Assembly (NCBI RefSeq): GCF_001677335.1
Contig: NZ_LZYB01000004.1
Coordinates: 1 to 64,000, forward strand
DNA: 64,000 bases
Origin: Erythrobacter dokdonensis DSW-74
GTDB taxonomy: Bacteria > Pseudomonadota > Alphaproteobacteria > Sphingomonadales > Sphingomonadaceae
Direction of reading: 5' to 3'
This document shows positions 45,660 to 55,361 of this stretch, in pieces. The notes under the pieces were generated by a model, which ran no database searches, was not told the DNA's origin, and saw only the letters and a list, made by a program, of their open reading frames with translations. Every line of letters starts with the position of its first letter. Positions within the stretch are counted from its first letter, which is position 1. Position numbers and translations under genes: made by a program.

Positions 45660-46517
45660 CTACTTCTTCTTGGGCTTCATGCCGGCCCAGATCTGCTTGT
45701 AGGACAGGAAGGCCAGCGCCGTAGCGAACAGAAGGAAACCCAGAACGAACCAGCCGGTCTGCTTGCGCTGTACGAGCGAAGGTTCGGCGGTCCAGGTCAG
45801 GAAGGCGGCAACATCCTTTGCCATCTGCGGGATGGTCGCTTCGGTGCCATCGGCATAGGACACCTGCCCGTCGAGCACGAGCGGCTGCGGCATGGCAATG
45901 TTCACGTTGGGAAAGTGCTTGTTGAAATAGAGACCCGGCGGGGTTTCGAAACCCAGCTTCGCTGCCTTTTCGGGATCGGCCTCGCCATAGCCGACAAGCA
46001 GATCGTAGACGTAGTTCGACCCGTCATGCCGCGCCTTGGTCATCAGCGAGAGATCGGGCGGGATCGCGTTGTTGTTCGCAGCCGCGGCGGCAATCGCGTT
46101 GGGATAGGGCGAGGGGAAATAATCGGTCGGCTCGCCCGGACGCGTGGTTGGCTCGCCGGTGTTCGGATCGAGGCCGGGAACGGTCCAGCTGGCCGCCTCT
46201 GCGTCGACTTCGGCTTCGGTGTAGCCAAGCTGCTGAAGATTGCGGAAGGCCACGAACTTCAGGCTGTGGCAAGCCGCGCAGACTTCCTTGTAGACCTGAT
46301 ATCCGCGCTGGAGCTGGGCTACGTCCCACTTCCCCATCGGGCCATCGAAGGAAAAGCCGCCTTCCGGCCCCTCGCCATGCTCGTAGAAGGCATAGGAGGC
46401 CTGCTTTTCGGGCGGCGGGCCGAAAGCGAAGTTGATGAAGCCGGGAACCAGCGACCACAGCACCAGCACCGCGGTGATGGCGAGGCCGACAATGATGCCT
46501 CCGAGACGAATAGTCAT
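45660..46517 (-). CDS. petC: Cytochrome c1 of the bc1 complex
   Basis: A 285-residue membrane-anchored c-type cytochrome. N-terminal hydrophobic segment (LGGIIVGLAITAVLVLWSLVP), heme-binding CAACH (80-84), axial Met likely in NIAMPQPL, and a C-terminal anchor (TGWFVLGFLLFATALAFLSY) followed by KQIWAGMKPKKK. It passes electrons from the Rieske protein to cytochrome c. Starts 56 bp after petB. Confidence 0.95.
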   Translation of the reverse strand: MTIRLGGIIVGLAITAVLVLWSLVPGFINFAFGPPPEKQASYAFYEHGEGPEGGFSFDGPMGKWDVAQLQRGYQVYKEVCAACHSLKFVAFRNLQQLGYTEAEVDAEAASWTVPGLDPNTGEPTTRPGEPTDYFPSPYPNAIAAAAANNNAIPPDLSLMTKARHDGSNYVYDLLVGYGEADPEKAAKLGFETPPGLYFNKHFPNVNIAMPQPLVLDGQVSYADGTEATIPQMAKDVAAFLTWTAEPSLVQRKQTGWFVLGFLLFATALAFLSYKQIWAGMKPKKK

Positions 46518-46572
46518 GACCGAACTCTTTCTCGTTATCGGGTCAGATTGCTTGCGAACTGCGGCCGGCCGA

Positions 46573-47934
46573 TCACTCGGCCGGTTGCAGTGAACCATCG
46601 GGCAGGGTGCCTGCATCGCCGCCGTCGACGGTCCCGGTGCGGGACGCTTCGGCGGCCTTGTCCTTGCCGAGCACCGCCTCGGTGATCGAGAAGGGCAGCG
46701 GCTTGGGAACTTCGATCTGGCTGACGATCGGCAGGATCACCAGGAAGTGCAGGAAGTAGTAGGCCGTCGCCACCTGGCTGAGCAGAACATAGGGTTCCTC
46801 CGCGGGAGCGCCGCCCGCGATGAACAGCACTACCATCGTCGGCATGAAGCCGAACCAGAAGAACTTGTTGAACAGCGGACGGTAGTGGCCCGAGCGTACC
46901 GGGCTCTTGTCGAGCCAGGGCAGAATGAACCACAGCAGGATCGAACCGAACATCGCGATCACGCCCAAGAGCTTCGCCGGGATCAGAACGATGCCGGTGA
47001 AGGGGATGGTGAGATCCCCGGTGAAGGCGCGCAGGATCGCGTAGAACGGCCAGAAATACCATTCGGGAACGATGTGCGCCGGGGTCGAGAGCGGGTTCGC
47101 CTCGATATAGTTGTCCGGGTGACCCAGCGCATTGGGAAGGAAGAACACCATCGCGGCGAAGGCGATCAGGAAGACGCCGAGGCCGAAGCCGTCCTTCGCC
47201 GTGTAGTACGGGTGGAACGGCACGGTGTCGCTCTCGCTCTTCACTTCCACGCCGGTCGGATTCGACGAGCCCGGGATGTGCAGCGCCCAGATGTGCAGGA
47301 TCACGACGCCCGCGATCACGAAGGGCAGCAGGAAGTGCAGGCTGAAGAAGCGGTTCAGAGCGGCATTGTCCGGCGCAAAGCCGCCCAGCAGCCAGACCTG
47401 AAGCGGTTCGCCCACCAGCGGGATCGCGCTGAACAGGCCGGTGATCACCTGCGCACCCCAGAAGCTCATCTGGCCCCAGGGCAGCACGTAGCCCATGAAG
47501 GCGGTCGCCATCATCAGCAGGAAGATCACGACGCCCAGCAGCCAGATCATCTCGCGCGGGGCCTTGTAGGACGAATAGAACAATCCGCGGAAGATGTGCA
47601 GGTAGACGACGATGAAGAAGAAGCTCGCGCCGTTGGCGTGGGCGTAACGCAGCGCCCAGCCCCAGTTGACGTTGCGCATGATGTGCTCGACCGTGCCGAA
47701 GGCGACCGCCTGGTTGGCGGCATAATGCATCGCGAGCACGACGCCGGTGACGATCTGGATCATCAGGCAGAAGCCGGCGAGGACGCCGAAGTTCCACATG
47801 TAATTGAGGTTGCGCGGCACCGGATAACCGGCCCCGACCGCGTTGTAGACGAGCCGCGGCAGCGGCAGCTTCTCGTCAAGCCACTTGGTCAGAGCGGTCT
47901 TCGGTTCGTATTGCTTGGCCCAGGCGAAACTCAT
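46573..47934 (-). CDS. petB: Cytochrome b of the bc1 complex
   Basis: A 453-residue, eight-helix quinol-oxidising subunit. It has [51 protein letters not shown] and HLLPFVIAG-type [21 protein letters not shown] with the heme-ligating histidines, plus the [14 protein letters not shown] block of the Qo site. A charged C-terminal extension ([21 protein letters not shown]) exceeds the mitochondrial length. Middle gene of petABC. Confidence 0.96.
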   Translation of the reverse strand: MSFAWAKQYEPKTALTKWLDEKLPLPRLVYNAVGAGYPVPRNLNYMWNFGVLAGFCLMIQIVTGVVLAMHYAANQAVAFGTVEHIMRNVNWGWALRYAHANGASFFFIVVYLHIFRGLFYSSYKAPREMIWLLGVVIFLLMMATAFMGYVLPWGQMSFWGAQVITGLFSAIPLVGEPLQVWLLGGFAPDNAALNRFFSLHFLLPFVIAGVVILHIWALHIPGSSNPTGVEVKSESDTVPFHPYYTAKDGFGLGVFLIAFAAMVFFLPNALGHPDNYIEANPLSTPAHIVPEWYFWPFYAILRAFTGDLTIPFTGIVLIPAKLLGVIAMFGSILLWFILPWLDKSPVRSGHYRPLFNKFFWFGFMPTMVVLFIAGGAPAEEPYVLLSQVATAYYFLHFLVILPIVSQIEVPKPLPFSITEAVLGKDKAAEASRTGTVDGGDAGTLPDGSLQPAE

Positions 47935-48001
47935 GGCGTTCTCTCGGCTTTGATCGTTTTACAAAATCGGGCGATTATCGTTGTGATACAGTTACGAAGG
48001 C

Positions 48002-48565
48002 TCAGCCGACGCGGATGACCGTATCGGAAGTGAAGCTGTATTCCGGCACCTGCAGGTTGAGCGGTGCAGGGCCTTTGCGGATGCGGCCGGCGACATCGTA
48101 GTGCGAACCGTGGCAGGGGCAGAAATAGCCGCCGAACTCGCCCTTGTTTTCGCCTTCTGCAGCGCCCAACGGCACGCAGCCGAGGTGGGTGCAGACGCCC
48201 ATGGTGACCAGAACATCCTCGTGGCCTTCCTTGGTACGATCGGCCAGGGTCTGGGGATCGCGCATGCTGGCGCCATCATCCTTCTTGGCCGCCGCGATTT
48301 CTTCTGCGGTCAGGCGCTTCACGAACAGCGGCTGCTTGCGGAACACCGCCTTGATCGCCTGGCCAGGCTGGATCGCGCTGACATCGACCTCGGTGGTGCT
48401 CGCGGCGAGCACGTCCGCCGAAGGCGCCATCTGGCTCACCAGCGGGATCAGGACCGCAGCGCCGCCGACACCGGCGGTGCTGAGCGCGGCAATGTGAATC
48501 CAGTCGCGGCGGCGGACGCCTTCTTCGGTGCCCGTTTCGTTCAGTACGGCCGTGTCAGAAGCCAT
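48002..48565 (-). CDS. petA: Rieske iron-sulfur subunit of the bc1 complex
   Basis: A 187-residue protein with an N-terminal anchor that looks like an uncleaved Tat-type signal (RRRDWIHIAALSTAGVGGAAVLIP) and a cluster domain with CTHLGC (125-130) and CPCHGSHYD (149-157), giving the two Cys and two His ligands of the [2Fe-2S] cluster. First gene of petABC. Confidence 0.96.
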   Translation of the reverse strand: MASDTAVLNETGTEEGVRRRDWIHIAALSTAGVGGAAVLIPLVSQMAPSADVLAASTTEVDVSAIQPGQAIKAVFRKQPLFVKRLTAEEIAAAKKDDGASMRDPQTLADRTKEGHEDVLVTMGVCTHLGCVPLGAAEGENKGEFGGYFCPCHGSHYDVAGRIRKGPAPLNLQVPEYSFTSDTVIRVG

Positions 48566-48721
48566 TTCGTCTTACCCTGCTCGTGTTGCCGCGCCGGAAA
48601 AACGGCCCGCGCGGCGTGGTGTTACAGTTGCGGGGCGAAAAGCCCCATGACAGTCCGTCGATTGATCCCCGCTCCGGGCAAGATTGCACCTTTGGCGCAT
48701 TCTGCCCGAAACTCGCGGGGG

Positions 48722-48750
48722 CAATTAACGGCAATCCAGCGAGAATCCAA
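48722..48750 (-). promoter_or_regulatory. Possible promoter of petABC
   Basis: On the minus strand TTGGAT (48750-48745) and TAATTG (48727-48722) are 17 bp apart, 157 bp before petA. Judged by eye only. Confidence 0.3.
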
Positions 48751-48793
48751 CCGTGTTTTAAGCAAGGCCTGTTCGCCTGCGCGCAAAGCGGGC

Positions 48794-49543
48794 TCAGGGA
48801 AGCGCGATCATGCTGATCTGCCGCCCGTATTCCGCCGCACGCGCCTGCGTGGACCTGCGATGCGAATGGTAACGCGCGACATGTGAGAAAGTATCCCGGC
48901 CAAGATCGGCAATTTTGCTGAGGCCTGCCCCGGCCAGCCGCGCGATGATGTAGCCGGGCAGATCAAAATGCCACCGGCGCGCTCCTTCGCGCATCCCGGC
49001 ATCGGCGAAAAAGCATTCATCCTCAGCGGTAAAACGGGCACGGAAGGGTGCGTCAACCTCATAGCTCGGCTGGGCGATCGTCGGCCCCAGCACGGCGACA
49101 ATATTCTCCCGCCGTGCGCCCAGCCCTTCCATCGCGGCCACCGTGTTCTCGAGCACGCCCTCGACCGCACCCCGCCAGCCGGCATGGGCGGCCCCGACAA
49201 CACCGGCCTCGCGGTCGGCAAACAGGATGGGACCGCAATCGGCAGTCACGATCCCGAGCACAATGCCGGGCGTGGCCGTTACCACCGCATCGGCCACCGG
49301 GCGGCCTTCGGCGGCATCATCCCAGACTTGCGCAACCACCGCGACATCGGGCGAATGCACCTGATGCGGCGCGGCAAGGCGACCGCCGGGCAATATCGCG
49401 TCGGCGGCTGCCTCTCTCAGCGCGCGCGCCGCAGCGGGATCGCCCGGTCCGCCGAAGCCGAACTGGTGCTTGCCCCCAGCGCTGCCGAAAAATCCGTGCG
49501 GAACGCCTTCGAGCAATGCGTGACGTTCGATCTGGAACTCCAC
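48794..49543 (-). CDS. pgeF: YfiH/LACC1-type purine nucleoside phosphorylase (polyphenol oxidase family)
   Basis: A 249-residue protein with the family's metal ligands: His in VPHGFFGS, Cys in VTADCGPILF and His in GAAHAGWRGAVEGVLENTV. Members act on purine nucleosides, and PgeF of E. coli also edits peptidoglycan precursors. The start is GTG at 49543, 4 bp after the pepN stop, so coupling with pepN is likely. The function in this organism is inferred. Confidence 0.88.
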   Translation of the reverse strand: MEFQIERHALLEGVPHGFFGSAGGKHQFGFGGPGDPAAARALREAAADAILPGGRLAAPHQVHSPDVAVVAQVWDDAAEGRPVADAVVTATPGIVLGIVTADCGPILFADREAGVVGAAHAGWRGAVEGVLENTVAAMEGLGARRENIVAVLGPTIAQPSYEVDAPFRARFTAEDECFFADAGMREGARRWHFDLPGYIIARLAGAGLSKIADLGRDTFSHVARYHSHRRSTQARAAEYGRQISMIALP

Positions 49544-49547
49544 CTGA

Positions 49548-52220
49548 TCAGCCTTCCAGCGATCGGCTGACCTGCTCGAAAGTGTCGCGCGACAGCTTGC
49601 CTGCGGCCATGATGCGTTCCAGCTCGCCCTTCATCAGCGCCGCCCGCTCGGGCTCGATCCGCCGCCAGCGCCCGAGCGAGGGCACGAAGCGGGCCGCGGT
49701 CTGCGGATTGATCGGATCAAGCGCGAGGATCACGTCGGCGATCATGCGGTAGCCTTCGCCATCGGCAGAATGGAACCCCTTGGGATTGCCCGCAAAGGCC
49801 ATGTACAAGGAGCGCACACGGTTGGGATTCTTCATCGTGAAATCGGGGTGATCGGCCAGCGCGCGGGTATGCTCTATCACATCTGGATGCAGCGAGAGCG
49901 CCTGCAGGGTGAACCACTTGTCCACCACCAGCGCATTGTCCTTGTAGCGATCATAGAAGGCCGCCAGCTTGTCCGCCCTCGCCGGATGATCCAGCCCGCA
50001 CAGCACCATCAGAGCGCCCTGCCGGTCGGTCATGTTGTCGGCGGCGTCATACTGCTGCGCCGCCAGATCGCCTGCGCGCGCCGGATCGGCCGCCGCGATG
50101 AGCCCCAGCGCGATGGTCTTGACCTTGCGCGCCCCGCGCCCCGCCGGATCGTCGAGCGCCACCGCCGAAGCGCGCGCGTGAAGGGCTGCGAGTTCCGCCG
50201 CGAGCGCCGTTCCGATTGCCGCCTTCAGCCCCTCGCGCACGGTGTGGATCGCACCCGGATCGGCCTTGCGCTCGCCGGTGCCCCCCGAACCTGCCATCGC
50301 CTCGAACAGATAGGTTTCGGACGGCAGCACCAGCAATTCGCCGCGCATCGCGTCGTCAAGCGCGTTGTCGGCAAGGCTCGAAGCGAAAGCGCCGATGATC
50401 GCTGTCTCGCCCGCCGCCTGCTCCTCATCCGATAGCGTGCCGCTCGCCGCGCCGACGAGGTGGCCGACGGCCAGTTCCTGCAAGGCTTCCGAACGCGCGA
50501 AGGGATCATCGTCATGCGCGGCGAGAAAGACGAGGTCATCGCGCGCCAGATCGCGTTCGATCAGCACAGGCGCGGTAAAGCCGCGGTTGATAGAAACCAC
50601 CGGATCGGGGCCTGCGAGCGGGAGAGAAAAACTCTGCCTCTCCTCGTCCAGAACCACCAGCTGCTCCGCACCCAGCGCGCCGGACCGCGAATGCACCGCG
50701 ACGCGGAGCGGGATCGGCATGGGCTGCTTGTCGGGCTGGCCGGCCGTGGGAGGAACGGTCTGGCGCAACGTCAGGCGAAGCGTCTCACCCTCGACCGCCT
50801 GCGCGACGGCGACGCGCGGGGTACCCGCCTGACGATACCACAGGCGGAACTGGGCGAGGTCAATCCCCGCCCCGTCCTCGATCGCCTTGACGAAATCCTC
50901 GCAGGTCGCGGCCTCGCCGTCGTGGCGCTCGAAATAGAGGTCTGTGCCCTGCCGGAACCGCTCAACGCCCGTCATCGAGCGCATCATGCGGATCACCTCG
51001 GCGCCCTTGTTATAGACGGTCGCGGTGTAGAAGTTCGAGATTTCCCGGTAGCTGTCGGGCCGGATCGGATGCGCGAGCGGCCCCGCGTCCTCGGGGAACT
51101 GCGCGGCGCGCAGAATGCGCACGTCCTCGATCCGCTTGACCGCCTCGCCCCGCATGTCCTGGCTGAAGAGCTGGTCGCGCAGCACGGTGAAGCCCTCTTT
51201 CAGCGAAAGCTGGAACCAGTCGCGGCAGGTCACGCGGTTACCCGACCAGTTGTGGAAATATTCGTGGGCGATCACGCCCTCGACCGCGTCGAAATCGGCG
51301 TCGGTTGCGGTATCGGCGTCGGCCAGGACATATTTGGTATTGAAGACGTTGAGCCCCTTGTTCTCCATCGCCCCCATGTTGAAATCGCTGACCGCAACGA
51401 TGTTGTAGAGATCGAGGTCGTATTCGCGGCCGAACACGTCTTCGTCCCACTTCATCGAACAATGCAGCGACGCAAGCGCGTGATCGGTCCGCGCGAGGTC
51501 TTCCTTGCGCACCCAGATGTTGCATTCGACCTCGCGGCCAGAGCAGGTGGTAAAGGGCTTGCTGTTCGCCACCAGATCGCCCGCCACCAGCGCAAAGAGA
51601 TAGGACGGCTTGGGCCAGGGATCGTGCCATTCGGCCCAATGGGTGCCATCGCCCTTATCGCCCTCGGCGACCTTGTTGCCGTTGCACAGCAGGACCGGAA
51701 AAACTGCCTTGGGCCCCGCCATCCGCACGGTGTAGACCGACAGCACATCGGGCCGGTCGGGGAAGAAGGTGATCCGGCGGAAACCCTCGGCCTCGCACTG
51801 GGTGCAGAGCATCCCGCCCGAGGCATAGAGGCCCATCAACTGGGTATTGGCCGAAGGAGCGATTTCGGTCTCGATGACGATGAGGTGCGCATCCTCGCGC
51901 AGCGGCACGATCAGGTCGCCTGCGTCCATGCGCCAGTCGGCGGGCGCACCATCGACGCTCACCGAAACCGGCTTGAGGCCGTCGCCGTTGAGGCGGATCG
52001 TTTCGGCGTGATCCGCGCGGGCATTGCGCTGCACGGTCAGTTCGGTGCGCACGCGGGTCTGGGTAAGGCCGAGATCGAAATCGAGCTTCACTTCCGGCAC
52101 CAGCCAGCCAAACGGGCGATAATCCTCGCGCAGGATGACCGGCGGCTCGTGCGGCGTGCGCGCCGCATCGGCCAGTTCGGGGTTGCCTTCGGGGTTCGTC
52201 GGGGTGGTTGCGATATCCAT
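49548..52220 (-). CDS. pepN: Aminopeptidase N (M1 family)
   Basis: An 890-residue cytosolic zinc metallopeptidase removing N-terminal residues from peptides. It has the substrate-recognition GAMEN, the zinc site HEYFHNWSGNRVTCRDW (HExxH) and the Glu in LSLKEGFTVLRDQ, followed by the DUF3458-type C-terminal domains. Length is standard. The ATG at 52220 was chosen (MDIATTPTNPEG). Divergent from the gene at 52273 with 52 bp between. Confidence 0.95.
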   Translation of the reverse strand: MDIATTPTNPEGNPELADAARTPHEPPVILREDYRPFGWLVPEVKLDFDLGLTQTRVRTELTVQRNARADHAETIRLNGDGLKPVSVSVDGAPADWRMDAGDLIVPLREDAHLIVIETEIAPSANTQLMGLYASGGMLCTQCEAEGFRRITFFPDRPDVLSVYTVRMAGPKAVFPVLLCNGNKVAEGDKGDGTHWAEWHDPWPKPSYLFALVAGDLVANSKPFTTCSGREVECNIWVRKEDLARTDHALASLHCSMKWDEDVFGREYDLDLYNIVAVSDFNMGAMENKGLNVFNTKYVLADADTATDADFDAVEGVIAHEYFHNWSGNRVTCRDWFQLSLKEGFTVLRDQLFSQDMRGEAVKRIEDVRILRAAQFPEDAGPLAHPIRPDSYREISNFYTATVYNKGAEVIRMMRSMTGVERFRQGTDLYFERHDGEAATCEDFVKAIEDGAGIDLAQFRLWYRQAGTPRVAVAQAVEGETLRLTLRQTVPPTAGQPDKQPMPIPLRVAVHSRSGALGAEQLVVLDEERQSFSLPLAGPDPVVSINRGFTAPVLIERDLARDDLVFLAAHDDDPFARSEALQELAVGHLVGAASGTLSDEEQAAGETAIIGAFASSLADNALDDAMRGELLVLPSETYLFEAMAGSGGTGERKADPGAIHTVREGLKAAIGTALAAELAALHARASAVALDDPAGRGARKVKTIALGLIAAADPARAGDLAAQQYDAADNMTDRQGALMVLCGLDHPARADKLAAFYDRYKDNALVVDKWFTLQALSLHPDVIEHTRALADHPDFTMKNPNRVRSLYMAFAGNPKGFHSADGEGYRMIADVILALDPINPQTAARFVPSLGRWRRIEPERAALMKGELERIMAAGKLSRDTFEQVSRSLEG

Positions 52221-52272
52221 GCCGCCCGATTTAGGTTGATTCGCGCAGCCGTCCAATGATTAGGTTTGATGC

Positions 52273-53067
52273 ATGGGCCATTTGCTGATTTTCGGACTGG
52301 GCTACACCGCAAAGCGGATCGCGGCCGCCATGCGCGAGCTGGGGTGGCAGGTCAGCGCGACAGGCAGCGCGGGCGACATCGCCTTTGCCGATCGCGAGGC
52401 CGTGCTGGCGGCGCTGGGGCAAGCGACGCACATCCTCTCTTCCGTCCCGCCCGACCGGGCCAGCGGCGGGGATCCGGTGCTCGATACCTACGGCGAGGCA
52501 CTTGCAGGTAGGGCGCTGTTCTACCTCTCCTCCACCGGCGTCTACGGCGACCGGCAGGGCGCGTGGGTGGACGAAGCGACGCCGACCATCGCCCAGAGCG
52601 GAGAAGGGCGGAGAAACGCCCGCGCAGAGGCCGATCTGGCATGGCTGAACATGGGCGCGCGGGTGTTCCGCCTGCCGGGGATCTACGGACCGGGGCGCAG
52701 CGCGCTCGACCGGGTGCGCGAAGGCAAAGCGCGGCGGATCGACTTGCCCGATCAGGTGTTCAGCCGCGTCCATGTCGATGACATCGCCAGCGGGGTGGTC
52801 GCCGCGCTCACACAGGACGCACCCGCCGGGGCCTACAATCTCGGCGACGACCTGCCTGCCAGCGGCAATGAAGTGACCGAACACGCCTGCCGCTTGCTCG
52901 GCCTGCCGCTTCCGGCGCTGGAAGCGCTGGAGGAAGCAAACCTGTCGGATATGGCGCGCGGCTTCTACATGGAGAACCGCCGCGTCGCGAACGGCAAGGC
53001 GAAGCGGGTGCTGGCATGGCAGCCGCGCTACCCGACCTATGTCGAGGGGCTAGCGGCGCTGCTTTGA
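52273..53067 (+). CDS. NAD(P)-binding epimerase/SDR-like protein (YeeZ type)
   Basis: A 264-residue atypical SDR. The nucleotide motif is degenerate (IFGLGYTAKRIA), SSTGVYGDRQG replaces the usual catalytic block, and LPGIYGPGRSALDRVREG and FSRVHVDDIASGVVAAL are typical of the epimerase family. Substrate unknown. It overlaps the DMT transporter gene tail to tail by 18 bp. Confidence 0.8.
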   Translation: MGHLLIFGLGYTAKRIAAAMRELGWQVSATGSAGDIAFADREAVLAALGQATHILSSVPPDRASGGDPVLDTYGEALAGRALFYLSSTGVYGDRQGAWVDEATPTIAQSGEGRRNARAEADLAWLNMGARVFRLPGIYGPGRSALDRVREGKARRIDLPDQVFSRVHVDDIASGVVAALTQDAPAGAYNLGDDLPASGNEVTEHACRLLGLPLPALEALEEANLSDMARGFYMENRRVANGKAKRVLAWQPRYPTYVEGLAALL

Positions 53068-53961
53068 ACGCAGCGCCAGCGCCATTCCGAAAAGCGCGAG
53101 CGCCGCACCGCTCGCGGTCAGCGCGGTCCAGCGATAGCCTTCGAACAGCGTCGACAGCAGCATCGCGACGCAGACGGTAACGATGCCGTTATAGGCCGTC
53201 TTCCCCGCCCCGATCTCGCGCACCAGATTGTAGTGCAGCGGGAAGGTGACGACCGATCCGATCAGCGCCAGATAGGCCGTTCCCGCCCAGAACTGCCACT
53301 TTGCCGGCAGAGGCGGCGGCCCGGCGGTTACAGCTGCGAAGAACAGATCGAAGATCGTGCCGTAGAGCATCGCCCAGGCCAGCAGGCTCACCATCGGAAC
53401 GCCGCGGCCTGTGGGATTGGCCTGCACCACGTTGGCGATAGATGCGGCCAGCATCCCGCCCACCGCCAGCGCGATGCCTAGACCGACATTACCGCCGAGC
53501 GGGGCTGCATTCCATTCGTGCACCAGCAGCAATGCCACCCCGCAGATGGCGACAAGGCTCCCGCCGATAAACCCGCCCTGCACCCTTTCGCCGATGACCA
53601 GCCGCGCAAAGATCGCGTTCGGCACCATCAGAAGGGCGAACATCACCGCGACGATGCCCGAAGTGATGTGCATCTCGGCATGATAGACGAACAGGAAATT
53701 GCCCGAAAATTGCGCGAGCCCGACACCGAGCGCGAGCAGTTGTTCAGGCCGCGTCAGCCGCAGTCGCTTGCCCATCAGCAGCGCCACCAGAAACAGCGCG
53801 GGGCAGGCGATGAGGAAGCGGTAGAATACGCTCCATGCCGCCGGCACGCCGTCGATCTGGCCGGTGATGACGAACCAGGTCGAGCCCCAGATCGTCCCCG
53901 TCAGCAGAAACGGGATCAGCACCCGAGGGCTGAGCATGGTCGGCGCGGAAGCCTCGCTCAT
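53050..53961 (-). CDS. DMT-superfamily EamA transporter
   Basis: A 303-residue protein with ten membrane helices in two EamA repeats; the first begins FLLTGTIWGSTWFVITG and the second FWAGTAYLALIGSVVTFPLHYNLVREIGAGKTAY. Such proteins export amino acids or related metabolites. Its start overlaps the threonine aldolase stop by ATGA, so an amino-acid substrate is plausible. Confidence 0.85.
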   Translation of the reverse strand: MSEASAPTMLSPRVLIPFLLTGTIWGSTWFVITGQIDGVPAAWSVFYRFLIACPALFLVALLMGKRLRLTRPEQLLALGVGLAQFSGNFLFVYHAEMHITSGIVAVMFALLMVPNAIFARLVIGERVQGGFIGGSLVAICGVALLLVHEWNAAPLGGNVGLGIALAVGGMLAASIANVVQANPTGRGVPMVSLLAWAMLYGTIFDLFFAAVTAGPPPLPAKWQFWAGTAYLALIGSVVTFPLHYNLVREIGAGKTAYNGIVTVCVAMLLSTLFEGYRWTALTASGAALALFGMALALRSKQRR

Positions 53962-54977
53962 AGGGCGGCGATGGCCTTGCCGAGCGCCTGCGCATCCTCG
54001 GGCTTGGTATTCCACGCGGTCACGAACCGGGCCGAGTCGGCACCCCAGTCATAGAATGCGAAATCCTGCGCGCGCAGCGCCTCGCGCTCTGCCGGGGTCA
54101 GCCGGACAAACAGCTCGTTCGCTTCGACCGGATGCAGCAGCCTCTCGCCGCAGCCCGCTGCGACCTCCTGTGCCGCCGCGTTCGCATGGCGCGCATTGGC
54201 GAGCCACAGGTCATCTTCCAGCATGGCGAGGATCTGTGCGGCCAGATACCGGCCCTTGCATTGCAGGTGTCCGGCGCGTTTGCGACGGTAGCGCACCTGC
54301 ATCGCCGCATCCGGATCGAACAGAACGACCGCTTCCGCCCCCATCCCGCCATTCTTGATGAACCCGAAGGCGAGACTGTCGACCGGGCCGCTGGCGGCAC
54401 GTGCAGCATCTTCGGCGCTACCGCCCAGAAACCCCGCAGCATTCGCGAAGCGCGCACCGTCCATGTGCAGGCCGAGCCGCCGCGCCTTCGCGAAAGCACC
54501 GAGGTCTGCGAGCTCCTCCGGGCGGTAAGTGCAGCCATACTCGCTCGCCTGGGTGATGGCGATGGCATGGGGCTGCACCTGATGCACGTCGTTGCGGATC
54601 GGATCGATCAGCGCGGCAATATCTTGAGGCGTCAGCTTGGCACCCGCGCCATCCGCCAGCATCAGCTTCGCACCGTGCAGGAAGAAGCCGGGCGCGCCGC
54701 CTTCATCCACCTCGATATGCGCCTCGCGGTGGCACACCACCCCGCCGTGCGGCGCGCACATGGTGGCGAGCGCGAGACAGTTCGCCGCCGTACCCGTCGC
54801 CACCCACAGCGCCGCGCACTCGCGCCCGAACAGCGCGGTAAAGCGCGCGTCGAGCTGCTGCGAAAGGGTATCCCCGTCATAGGGATTGTCCGGATGATCC
54901 GCAGCGCGCATGGCCTCCCAAAGCTTGGGGTGGACGGCGGCGGCATTGTCGGAGAGAAAGGGTCTGGCGAGGGTCAT
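53958..54977 (-). CDS. ltaE: Low-specificity threonine aldolase-like PLP enzyme
   Basis: A 339-residue fold type I PLP enzyme of the beta-eliminating lyase/threonine aldolase family: FLSDNAAAVHPKLWEAMRAAD, WVATGTAANCLAL, HIEVDEGGAPGFF, GLHMDGARFANAAGFLG (the Asp that contacts the PLP ring) and the Schiff-base Lys in FGFIKNGGMGAEAV. It would cleave threonine or beta-hydroxy amino acids to glycine plus aldehyde. The ATG at 54977 was preferred to a TTG at 54983. Confidence 0.85.
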   Translation of the reverse strand: MTLARPFLSDNAAAVHPKLWEAMRAADHPDNPYDGDTLSQQLDARFTALFGRECAALWVATGTAANCLALATMCAPHGGVVCHREAHIEVDEGGAPGFFLHGAKLMLADGAGAKLTPQDIAALIDPIRNDVHQVQPHAIAITQASEYGCTYRPEELADLGAFAKARRLGLHMDGARFANAAGFLGGSAEDAARAASGPVDSLAFGFIKNGGMGAEAVVLFDPDAAMQVRYRRKRAGHLQCKGRYLAAQILAMLEDDLWLANARHANAAAQEVAAGCGERLLHPVEANELFVRLTPAEREALRAQDFAFYDWGADSARFVTAWNTKPEDAQALGKAIAAL

Positions 54978-55043
54978 CGTCAAACGCCTCTAGCCACCGG
55001 CGCGGCCATGACAAGTGGATAGGGCAAGAGGGAGGACAAACCG

Positions 55044-55361
55044 ATGAGCGATAATGTCGCCGAGGTCAGCATCACCCATCACGTCCAGGGACAGGGCGGA
55101 TGCTATCTCGCGGTGGTGCGCGGCGCCTCGCAGGAGGCCTATCTCAAGTGGGAACCGGGCGGAGAGCAGGGCGGCAAGGAAGTGCGCATCGCCGCCCATA
55201 CCGTGGTGCCCCGCGCCATCGGCGGACGCGGGGTCGCGCGGCAACTGGTCGAACGGCTGGTCGCGGATGCCGAGCGGCTCGGTTTCCTGATTCGCCCCGA
55301 TTGTTCCTACGTCGCGGCGAAGTTTGCCGAGAACCCGGACTGGGCATCACTCAGGGTCTGA
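55044..55361 (+). CDS. Small GNAT-type acetyltransferase (YjdJ-like)
   Basis: A 105-residue protein with the compact YjdJ/GtnA N-acetyltransferase pattern: AYLKWEPG, IAAHTVVPRAIGGRGVARQLVERLVADAERLGFLIRPDCSYVAAKF. The R-G-x-G-x-A loop for acetyl-CoA is present as GGRGVA. Target unknown. Its 3' end overlaps the PH-domain gene by 55 bp on the other strand. Confidence 0.8.
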   Translation: MSDNVAEVSITHHVQGQGGCYLAVVRGASQEAYLKWEPGGEQGGKEVRIAAHTVVPRAIGGRGVARQLVERLVADAERLGFLIRPDCSYVAAKFAENPDWASLRV

